A stretch of DNA of 64,000 nt from Hypomesus transpacificus (lineage: Eukaryota > Chordata > Actinopteri > Osmeriformes > Osmeridae). A model generated the notes under the pieces. That model did not search any database and had not been told where the DNA came from. It saw only the letters and a program-made list of their open reading frames with translations. A program made the position numbers and the translations under genes. Below, piece by piece: positions 55,653 to 64,000 of the stretch. The stretch lies in contig NC_061062.1 in assembly GCF_021917145.1 (NCBI RefSeq), positions 757,686 through 821,685 of the forward strand, written 5' to 3'. How positions within the stretch are numbered: the first letter of the stretch is position 1; every line of letters starts with the position of its first letter.

Positions 55653-58600
55653 ATGCCATGCGAAATGTCTCCATACAAGAATTTGCATGATAGCTACGTG
55701 CCAAACAAAGGGGTAGCAATAATTTAAAAAAATTCTACAATTTTATTCTACAGTTAGGCTACACGAAAAAAATCTATCTCAGTTTTGAAACCGTTTTATG
55801 CAACTAATGTGTCTGTTCTCAGAACCTTGACAGGATTGCTGTGCTGGCCTTGGCAGTGGTTTGTTTGACGGTGATGGGAGTCATTCTTGCCATTGCTGTA
55901 CTGGAAAGACCATCAGTAGAGGAACATGTCCAACCTGCTGTGACGTCTCAGGATGAGAATGATGTTCCTGACCAGGAAAGCCGGTTAGTCAGAGAGAACA
56001 GCAGCAGTAGTCTGTGTTACATTCTGATTGTGTCACCCCCAGGAACTGCTCTAGAGAAAATGTTAACGTAATTGATCACCACTCTCCTTCCACATCCTGT
56101 CCTGTCTAAACAAGGCTGTATGTGCTGCAGGATCACCCTGGTGGAAAGCCTGCCCTTGTACATGCAGTATGGAGCCAATGCAACCTTTGGAACTCCCCTG
56201 GAGAAGGGCTGGAAGAATCTGCTCTCCATGGCAACCAAACAGGTTGATGTGGCGTCCTTCTATTGGTCTCTCACTGGGGAAGACATCAGCGTCAACACGT
56301 CTACAGACCTGTCTGTGAGTTGAGTCTTGAAAGGACATCTGACAATACCTTACTAAGCATCCACAGGATCTTTCAACTGTTCAGTACTACATGGTGATGT
56401 TTGTGCTTGGCGACAGGGCAGGGCTATATTGGAGCAGTTTGGAGATTTACCATCGAGAAATGTGTCTGTTCGAGTTGTGACGAGCATTCCCACTGTGTCA
56501 ACTAACTCGACAGACCTTAATTTTCTGAGAAATAAAGGTATTAAAAAAGAACATTCAGTGATTGCTGCAGGTTCTTTTTTTATGGGCGTAGCGTCTTTAT
56601 ATTGATCGGTTCATCCCGTCGTGGCGTGCAGGGGTCCAGGTGAGGAGGGTGAACTTTGGACGATTGACTGGAGGCGTCCTCCACACCAAGTTCTGGATCG
56701 TGGACAAGAGACACATCTACATTGGCAGTGCCAACATGGACTGGAGATCTCTCAGTCAGGTAAAACACTGAACACAGGTGTGGTGCGTTCACTCAGCAGA
56801 CCCTTTTATCCAAAGAACAAGTTGGGAATTGATCCTGCAACCTCTTGATCTCAAGTCAATTGCTCTAACCAGTGCCCTATACCAATGGCCTCCCCTGACT
56901 TGATTTGAGGACCAGGTAACACACATAAACAAACTGATTTGTCCTCAGGTGAAGGAGCTGGGAGTGATTATCCATAACTGCTCCAAGTTAGCAGAGGACC
57001 TCCACAAGATCTTCTCTTCCTACTGGGTGATGGGTCACTCCAAAAGCTCCATCCCATTCCCATGGCCGGCCAAGTACCACACCAACATCAACCAAGACCG
57101 CCCCCTGCTGGTCAAAACTGAGAACATGTCTCACAGAATTTACATCGCAGTAAGTCCCGTCTTTCTAGAGGTCACCAGTGACTTGTGTTGTACTCTCCAT
57201 GTCCACCATCTCACTAGAACGTGACCACAGAGAGATCATGACCACACCTAAACAGAGAAACACACACATGTATTTTGATACTAAAAGTCCTGTCATCCTT
57301 CAGATAATGAAAGTCCAGTGTAACTGTACCCTCATCCTTCATAACAAAGGACGATTCGCTCAGCTGTCTTTGTCCCGTCTGTGTGTCCATCCCAGGGCTC
57401 CCCCCCGGCCTTCTGCCCCAGCTCCCGGACACAGGACCTGGACGCAATACTGTCAGTGATGGATGAGGCGGAGCGGTACATAGATGTTTCAGTCATGGAG
57501 TATTTCCCCACAACTCGATTCTCACACCAGTCAAGGTAAACCTAGTCTGCAGACAGGATTAAAAACAATCCAACCTCTTGTGTTTAAAATACAAGATATT
57601 GTACAATCCATGAGGGTTTTGGATGGTTTAGGTGCAGTTCTATGGGTCTGTGTGAAGCCCTCTGTGAGGTGTGTGTAAACACAAGATATACATGACCTCT
57701 GTCTGTTCACCTGTTTGAACTCTGCAGGTACTGGCCGCTCATCGATGACGCCCTGAGGGAGTCTGCGTTTGAGCGCCACGTGAAGGTCCGCATGCTGATC
57801 AGCTGTGGGCGGGACTCTGACCCAGCTATGCTGCCCTTCCTCAAGTCCCTCTCCTCTCTGGACGCCCCCAGACACAACATCAGCATACAAGTGGTAAGAA
57901 GCACCAAGCAGCAATGTTAAGCATATTTAAGACACAATCATTATTATTATTCGATCATATATCATGTATTGATATATTCACAGATTAATACATTTTTTCG
58001 TTGTCTTTTTTAAAGTCTTAAACATTTATTTTTTCTTCAAGTTTTTTAAGTTTGAATTTAAATGTAAGTTTTTCCTATTTGGAATAACCACAGACAGATA
58101 TTGGCTTGATCCTATTAACATGACTTATATTCAGTGAGTGTTATTTATCACTGTCGTATAATACTTTGATGTCTTTCAGAAACTGTACATTGTGCCAGTG
58201 GCTAACCAGACAGATATTCCGCATGCTAGAGTCAACCACAATAAATACATGGTGACTGATAAAGTTGCATACATTGGTAAGAATCAATTAATATATACAT
58301 TTAGTATATTATGTTCTAATATAATGTATCAGTTAAGTTCAGATGATAGATTTTACCATCATATTCTATTTTATTATTTTTATTATACTTTTATTTTATA
58401 CTCTACATTACTAAACTCTATTATATTTTACTATACTGTTCTAAACTGTACTGTATAGGCTACAATAAAATAATTAATATGGTGTATCGATTGTAAAACT
58501 ACACTACATTATATCTAAACAATCCCTCCCCGATACCGTCCTTTCGTCAGGTACGTCTAACTGGTCAGAAGACTACTTCGACAACACGGCTGGGGTGGGA

Positions 58601-58759
58601 CTGGTGGTGTCGACCCAGAGCGCTCCACACCGGGCTGGGAGGGACCAGGGGCTGCGGGGGCAGCTCAGGGCAGTGTTTGACCGAGACTGGCATTCCCAGT
58701 TTGCTGTGAAACTCAACGCACTGGGATCCAACCCTGACTGTAATCTCTCAAAGGGATAA
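55653..58759 (+). CDS. pld4: Phospholipase D family member 4 (5'-3' exonuclease PLD4)
   Basis: Type II membrane protein of the PLD3/PLD4 group. The human members are endolysosomal 5'-3' exonucleases that trim single-stranded nucleic acid and limit TLR9/TLR7 signalling. Coding exons: 55653-55712, 55823-55983, 56131-56314, 56417-56537, 56632-56759, 56949-57149, 57396-57535, 57728-57893, 58180-58276, 58551-58759. The joined frame gives 488 aa (human PLD4 506). A short cytoplasmic tail precedes a hydrophobic anchor at about 26-45 ([20 protein letters not shown]). HKD1 is HTKFWIVD (193-200) in the [10 protein letters not shown] context; HKD2 is HNKYMVTD (407-414) followed by [10 protein letters not shown]. 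Several N-x-S/T sites lie in the lumenal part. Intact HKDs exclude PLD5; position next to cep170b favours PLD4 over PLD3. The start exon is the weakest call: it is phase-compatible, but its donor GGG|GTAGCA is poor, and a second in-frame ATG lies at 55665. The Cys preceding LVES in human PLD3/4 appears as Ser. Confidence 0.92.
56787..56895 (-). mobile_element. SINE: tRNA-Cys-like head joined to a LINE-type tail
   Basis: On the - strand a degenerate tRNA-Cys-like head (about 56893-56826, containing ATTGACTTGAGATCAAGAGG) runs into CTTTGGATAAAAGGGTCTGC, the tail shared with L2-type LINEs (about 56820-56787). This head-plus-tail structure is typical of SINEs mobilised by a partner LINE. It lies in pld4 intron 5. 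Confidence 0.75.
58277..58550. other. pld4 intron 9, very AT-rich
   Basis: TATTATA-rich sequence without coding content. Donor GTAAGA at 58277, acceptor CGTCAG ending at 58550. Confidence 0.85.
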
Positions 58760-58972
58760 AGGCTATAGATGCTATTATAGTCTTATTGTGAGCGAGCTAA
58801 TAGGGTGCTAGATTAAATTGATTCACTGTGTTGTTTAGCACAATGTGTAAGTAGTCTACAGATATTATCTAGCTATATCAGATCATTGAACTCAGTATGT
58901 ATCTTAAACGTATCATGTGTACCTTCAAATAATTAGATGCAACATTGTACTTTACGTCTTTAGATTTTTGTA

Positions 58973-58982
58973 AATAAATAAA
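58973..58982 (+). terminator. pld4 poly(A) signal candidate
   Basis: Overlapping AATAAATAAATAA about 215 nt after the pld4 stop. The srp14 start codon is only about 170 bp further on, so the pld4 3' end must lie close to this signal. Confidence 0.7.
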
Positions 58983-59040
58983 TAAGAAAACCGCATCGTG
59001 TCATTCTTCTCATATGCAGTAGAAGGCAGTGATTTAGTTC

Positions 59041-59154
59041 TTTCTGCGCGCGCGCCGAGTTCAAAGGTCGGTGGGCGGAGCTTTGTGTTGCAGTACGTGT
59101 GCTTATGAGGAGGTAGCTTAGCTTCAAAGCTACGTGTACATTTAACTGCTGATC
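59041..59154 (+). promoter_or_regulatory. srp14: srp14 proximal promoter / 5' UTR
   Basis: A GCGCGCGCGCCG alternating purine-pyrimidine run (59046-59057) and a GGGCGG Sp1-type GC box (59073-59078) lie about 80-110 bp upstream of the srp14 ATG. No TATA box is seen. This fits a compact housekeeping promoter squeezed between pld4 and srp14. Confidence 0.6.
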
Positions 59155-60308
59155 ATGGTGCTACTGGAAAACGATTCGGTAAGATATAAAAGATCGTATT
59201 TCTATAATTCCTATATGTCGTATTGTCATCGTTAGTTGTCTAGTGTAGCCGTGTACAAATATTTAGAAATCACTTCCTCTAGCTCGTGAACAAGAGTGCG
59301 AGCTTATGTTAGCTCATTAGCTAGCTAGGTATCGTGTACAGTAGATAATTTCAGTGTAAAAATAACGAAAAGAAAATACGAGTAGAGTTCAGTCCGATTT
59401 AATGTGGCAACAAGGGTTTGAGAATTTCTTGACCCTTTGATGGTAGAGTAAACCTGACATGATCTTGGGACCTAGTTATCCAGGCTAGCTAACATGAATA
59501 GCTAGAGATGTCAAGATGATCAGAAACGTAGGATGCCAACGTCCGGGTGTTGCATGTGGTGTGAAATAAACTACAGTACACCTTCTAGAGCTACCTATCA
59601 GGTCACTTATCAGGTGATGCCTGACTGAAAGACTGTAATAATTAAAACACTGATTTTATCACTTGTCCCCCCCAGTTCTTGACAGAGCTAACTAGACTGT
59701 TCCAGAAATGCAGGACTTCTGGCAGTGTTGTCATCACGTTAAAGAAATGTAAGTTCGTGTGTTTTGAAATGAGATTATTAGATATAACAAGAACCTGAGT
59801 TCTTAGGAAATACTTGTTAGAATACCAACCACTTCCCCCCCCTTCTCCCCCCTTCTCCCCCCTGTACCCTGCAGACGACGGCAGAACCAAACCAGTTCCC
59901 AGGAAAGGTCACGTGGAGAGTTTTGAGCCTGCAGACAACAAGTGTCTTATCAGAGCGTCAGATGGAAAGAAGAAAATAAGCACAGTGGTCAGTCTGCCCA
60001 TGTGATTGGATGTGGGACTTTTGTGGTCATCTCTCATGGTGTGGTCAATTACTAAGCCCTGTGCTCTTCATGTGTGTTAACAAAACCTTTTTAATGTCTC
60101 CAGGTTAGCACTAAAGAAGTTATCAAGTTCCAGATGGTAAGTACCACAAACAAGCAGTGCTGTTTATGTGAACCCTGGCCGTGGCTCTGACATGGACCCT
60201 CCCTCCTTCTGTGTGCAGGCGTATTCAAACCTGCTGAGAGCACACATGGACGGACTGAAGAAGAAGGACAAGAAAAGCAAAACCAAGAAAACCAAAGCCA
60301 CCCAATGA
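59155..60308 (+). CDS. srp14: Signal recognition particle 14 kDa protein
   Basis: With SRP9 it binds the Alu domain of 7SL RNA and mediates elongation arrest during co-translational targeting to the ER. Coding exons: 59155-59178, 59676-59748, 59875-59987, 60104-60136, 60219-60308; all phases match, giving 110 aa. The protein begins MVLLENDSFLTELTRLFQKC and keeps the family blocks ITLKKYDGRTKP, EPADNKCLIRASDGKKKIST, EVIKFQMAYSNLLRAHMDGL and a Lys-rich tail (KKKDKKSKTKKTKATQ). The start was chosen because MVLLE is the conserved N-terminus. Compared with human SRP14 (136 aa) it lacks the long alanine-rich C-terminal extension, as expected for a non-primate. It lies head-to-tail behind pld4, with 396 bp between stop and start. 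Confidence 0.97.
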
Positions 60309-61833
60309 GCAACAGACTCTTACACACCACACTACTGGGCCCAGACCAGCCTGTACCACCTACAGGGGGGTTCCAACCACCACCCTAACACACCCCTCCC
60401 TTGTCTAAGCTAGTGGTTGAGGCCCACCATTCTCCACCTGGTGACTGTTTTGACATCATGCCGGTCTGCACGGTCCTGTCTTCACCTGGCTGTTCTGTGC
60501 CGTCAGTGGAGGTGAAGCTGAGAGGAGGGTTAACTGGGAGGCTCATGCTTGAGCGGCTCTGCAGGCTGCAGACGGCCCCTGGTTTGGAAGCGAGTTACAG
60601 CAGGCTGCATGTCTGTGGAGTGTCACAAGGATGCTGTACAGACACTAATTGCCTTTTTTGTTTTAATATAATTGTCCTTTTTTTCTTTGTTTTAGATATT
60701 TGAATTTTAATAGCTATAATCTCAGCTAAAGTATTCCTTTTTTTTTTTTTTTGGTCGGCCCTGATAAAAAGTGGTTATGAATAGGTTCTGATAACATAGC
60801 AACTATTACAGTCTCACATCTTGGAGGTGAAGGCAGCATGACGATGAATGATTCAATGACATTCAAGAAAGTCTCCATAAGGAATTTATTTAATAATGTA
60901 AAGGCAGATCTTGTTCTTTTGTAACTTCACCTTTGTTCTTAATTCTCTTCATTTTTACATCTTTGGATGGATCTAATCAGTATCTGTTTTGTATGTTTGA
61001 TGACAGGGTTTTTAATTCGAACCCTGGTTGGAAACCTGCTCTGAAGTCTTAGATGCAGCAGGGGCAGAAATTAAACAGTAACGTTAATACTGTCTCAAAT
61101 TGGAAGAATTTTTCACATGAAGGTGCAGACAAAATATCAATTCCAGTTTCGATTTGTTCTTTTATCACTCACTCTCTTATTCTGTCTTTTTATCTCTCAT
61201 ATGCAATTCTTAAATGGCAAGCTGAAACAAGTTACACAGGGGTAGCCCTCTGCCTGTGATATAGGCTGAAGGAGGGAGGTGGTGGCAGGGGAGGAACAAG
61301 GAAGGACTGCTGTTAGAACCAAATATCTGTCCACTGCATCCATCTGTTTACATTCTGCATGAGTGCGAGGGCGGGAGGGATGGAGAGAGGAGAGGGAAAC
61401 GTGTAGCCGGTCTGAGGAGGAGAGAGGCTGCAGAGTCTTCTCTGGTGGCGGAGGAGCAGCGGAGGTAGTCTGTGTGCACTACTGACACACAAACACACTC
61501 ACACACACTGCAGACACACACACACTGACATAGTACAGACACACTGACACAGTACAGACAGCCAAATGTAAAGCTGGTTTGAACCTGCTCCCGGCAGCCT
61601 ACCTTGGGGGTGTGCAGGTAGAAGTGTGTGGTGGAGGAGACAGGGAGCTCTGGGGCATGGGGGGCTGAGGACGCTCTGGGGGCCAGGAGGGTGGGTGGGG
61701 TTCCCATGGTAATAGGCCACCATCCTAGACTGCATGTGGGCCCGATGCAAGGGTGGGGAGGGAGAGACCGAAAGAGAGAAAGTAGTTTCCACAGACTAAA
61801 AAACACACTTCTCCTTTTGGCCTACGTAATGGG
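60309..61833. other. srp14 3' UTR and intergenic DNA
   Basis: No canonical AATAAA is evident soon after the srp14 stop; an A/T-rich region at 60655-60760 (with a long T run) could be its 3' end. CA repeats occur at 61485-61560. No further exon is recognised. Confidence 0.5.
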
Positions 61834-62172
61834 ACCTCGTGGTGTAGTGGGCTGAGAACAAGGGCCTAAACCACAACAACCTGTGTTCAAATCCAGCACA
61901 GAGCCTAGTGCCAAACATCCGTGGGCCCAGACCCCTGTAACCGCAGCCCACTCCCTGACTGACCAAGAGCAAAAATTGAGCTAAGAAGATCCTTCAGCCA
62001 GATTTGAATACAAACTGAATCACAGCATTGAGCTCATCTAGTTGGAATCTACGTGCAGTGCACCTTGCACCCGGTGGACGGTTGGAATCCGGCTGAGAGA
62101 CTCTGCAATATCCTCTCTTCCTGTCATGCTTCCCTTCTCTCACTGTCCAATAAAAAGGCAAAGATTATGAAA
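61834..62172 (+). mobile_element. tRNA-derived SINE
   Basis: It starts with a tRNA-like head (CTCGTGGTGTAGTGGGCTGA... and box B-like TGTTCAAATCC) and ends in CTCTCACTGTCCAATAAAAAGG with an A-rich tail, the usual plan of a teleost SINE. The head differs from the tRNA-Cys type at 24232 and 56787. The family name is not assigned. Confidence 0.65.
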
Positions 62173-63107
62173 ACACATTTTAAGTGTACGAGACATATGA
62201 GCCAAATGTTTAAAGCAAACACAGCTAAGCATTAAAGAAACAGACTTGAGAATGGACAACTGCTCAATTTTTAAAACGTTTTTATTATTTGTAACTTTTT
62301 TTTGCTCATTTTAAAAATTGTTTATTTTAATTTAAAAGTTACATTGTGGTCATGTGAGATGTGAGACTTCACATAGTTTCAGAAATATAGTATCTCTCCT
62401 CCGCCAAACGCTTGTTAATCTCAGGAAGATAATCGGGGAGGTCAACTTCTTCTCAAGGGTGTAAATTTATATTTACGATTACAGGTAAGAACGATATATA
62501 AATGTATCGACCCCCCCCAACCTGTTGTTTTTACCTCTTATGGGAGAGTCCAAGTCTTAGTTAGAGGGGACAAGCCCCCCCGTAATTTGAACCCTGCTCA
62601 CATGGTTTAAGAGTTCAAATATAGACCAATGACTGCACAGCCACAGGCTAAGCAGCAGTTTGAACACAGATACGGTGGAAATGTTATTTAGTGCATCTTG
62701 TGTCACACAGGGTGAAGAAGCCTGGTAATAAATGTAGTTTATTGACTGAAAGGCATATTTGACTTCTGTAGACAGAGACAGACGTGTTTATGCTAGGTTT
62801 TGTCCGTTCTGATTTTCCTTGTAAGGTGTTCTAAAGCTGGCCATGTGAGTTTCCGGGGGATACAGGAATGGCCACAGATTCTACATCCATCTGACGTTCT
62901 GTGTTACTCTCATCACAACGTATCAAAATATGTCGTTTTAGAACGTGCTTGGTTAGAATGACTCAATCTTACTCTGTTAACTGAATTAAAGGATCTTTGA
63001 ATAATTCTAAACACATGGGTCTCCTCCGGTTATTCGCTGACAGATTGATGACATGAGAAACGTAGAAAATGAAGTAAATCAGTAAATACAGTATGTACAC
63101 AGCCCAG
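62173..63107. other. Intergenic; probable 3' UTR of the minus-strand globin gene at its right end
   Basis: A minus-strand AATAAA (plus TTTATT) occurs at 62738-62743, about 485 nt after the globin stop, and another at 62281-62286. The 62440-62600 stretch, with C runs, resembles a dispersed repeat end. No other gene is seen. Confidence 0.5.
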
Positions 63108-63199
63108 GCCTGTGCTGCCTTTGTCTGCAGGCCTGTGCTGCCTGTGTCTGCAGGCCTGTGCTGCCTGTGTCTGCAGGCCTGTGCTGCCTATGTCTGCAG
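63108..63199. repeat. 23-bp repeat, 4 copies
   Basis: Four copies of GCCTGTGCTGCCTGTGTCTG plus CAG, just beyond the stop codon of the minus-strand globin, so probably inside its 3' UTR. Confidence 0.93.
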
Positions 63200-63226
63200 G
63201 CCTGGCGTCTGGAGCAGTCGGTGCTT

Positions 63227-64000
63227 TTATAGGACAGGCTTGTTCCTCTCTGGCCTGTCTTTGGGGGAGGCTGCAGGGGGGTGATGTGTGAGCCTCTCTT
63301 CCTGCAGGTAGCCCTGCCTCATCAGCCTGGTCAGGTACAGGAACAGAGTCTGGAGATCACAAACACAGCTAAGGGTCAGGGTGTGTGTATGAAGACAAGT
63401 CATAGTTGTAGTTCTATGTCAGTCCACTAGAGAGCAGTGTGTTCAACTATTTCCGCTGGGTGATAAACGTCTCAGGTTTTCTGATGTAAATACTGGCTCA
63501 GCTTTGTGAACATGTACACCTGAGGGAGGGTGATGTGACAGAGCCTTGCTCTACTTTCTGCAATATGCTCTTCCCTGGTTCATTGAGGTGTAAATTCCAA
63601 TCAGCCTCTGCTCTCCTGGTCTTGCATTAATGCATTAACACATGGAAAAAATTCATGGATTTTTTCAGTCACTGCTGGTGAATGATGTGATTATCCTGAA
63701 GCAGGCATGTTAGGGGGCTTCAGGTAAAAATAATGAATTCTACCTTCCATGCTTCCTCCAACTCTGGTGTCCATATGTCTTTGAGGATGGGCTGGACTGC
63801 ACCGATGAATTCTGTCCCTACATACTGGAAGGTAAGACATCATAGTGCAAAGGGTCCAGGATTAAACACATACTGTGGTTCAATTAACAGACAAAAGAAT
63901 ATTGTTTGTGACAGTGTTCAGAGGCTTTGTGGCTCTTTAGGGGTAAACCAATAGACTAACCAATATAACTGTCAAATCCTCCACTCCTCTCACCAGAGTA
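63227..64000 (-). CDS. xgb: Globin, probably globin X (3' part only)
   Basis: Partial gene running off the right edge. Exons on the - strand: 64000-63994 (7 bases, donor GTGAGA), 63824-63744 (27 codons) and 63349-63227 (40 codons plus TAA). The middle exon reads YVGTEFIGAVQPILKDIW then TPELEEAWK; the last begins TLFLYLTRLMRQGYLQEE. This is the G and H helix region of a globin. The phase-0 intron before YVG corresponds to the ancient G7.0 globin intron; the second intron falls inside helix H. The EFI-AVQPIL and EEAWK-LF pattern with a longer polar tail fits globin X, a probably membrane-linked heme globin kept in fish, better than neuroglobin, cytoglobin or hemoglobin. The heme-contact helices (E, F) lie outside the window. 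Globin family is fairly sure; the X assignment rests on remembered family pattern. Confidence 0.75.

Noticed and set aside
55653..58759. pld3 or pld5
   Set aside because: Both HKD motifs are intact, which excludes PLD5, and synteny with akt1-cep170b favours pld4 over pld3.

Overview
This window is vertebrate nuclear DNA from a ray-finned (teleost) fish. The genes are split into many short exons with GT-AG introns. The intergenic DNA and introns carry teleost-type repeats: an L2-like non-LTR retrotransposon, SINEs with tRNA heads, a PIF/Harbinger-type MITE and a hAT-like MITE. Microsatellites and minisatellites are extraordinarily dense. There is no prokaryotic content, no CRISPR array and no rRNA. 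Most long open frames in the window are translations of tandem repeats and were left out.

Layout: (1) 1-30616 and its 3' UTR hold akt1 on the + strand. It has 13 coding exons, a 14.5-kb first coding intron packed with tandem repeats, and a predicted product of 472 aa. (2) About 31.3-35.3 kb is intergenic, with one 100-N assembly gap. (3) About 35.3-55.2 kb holds cep170b on the + strand: a probable non-coding first exon, 18 coding exons, a U12-type AT-AC intron, a GC-AG intron and a long 3' UTR. The reading frame needs one extra base in a C tract of exon 8. (4) 55.6-59.0 kb holds pld4 (10 coding exons, 488 aa, both HKD motifs intact). (5) 59.1-60.3 kb holds srp14 (5 exons, 110 aa). (6) 63.2-64.0 kb, on the - strand, holds the last two exons and a 7-base edge of a globin gene, best matched to globin X.

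The gene products act in unrelated processes: growth-factor kinase signalling, centrosome and microtubules, endolysosomal nucleic-acid trimming, SRP translational arrest, and a heme protein. They are neighbours because of ancient synteny. The order AKT1 - CEP170B - PLD4 is that of human 14q32.33, and it is paralogous to AKT3 - CEP170 - PLD5 on human 1q43-q44.

I did not find a new multi-gene system. The most unusual items are structural. An exact 37-bp minisatellite places 19 decoy 3' splice sites in tandem directly upstream of the real acceptor of cep170b exon 2. A U12 AT-AC intron follows the next exon. There are two GC-AG introns, and the Akt1 PH-kinase linker is shortened. G-rich and pyrimidine-rich VNTRs are heavily concentrated in akt1 intron 1.
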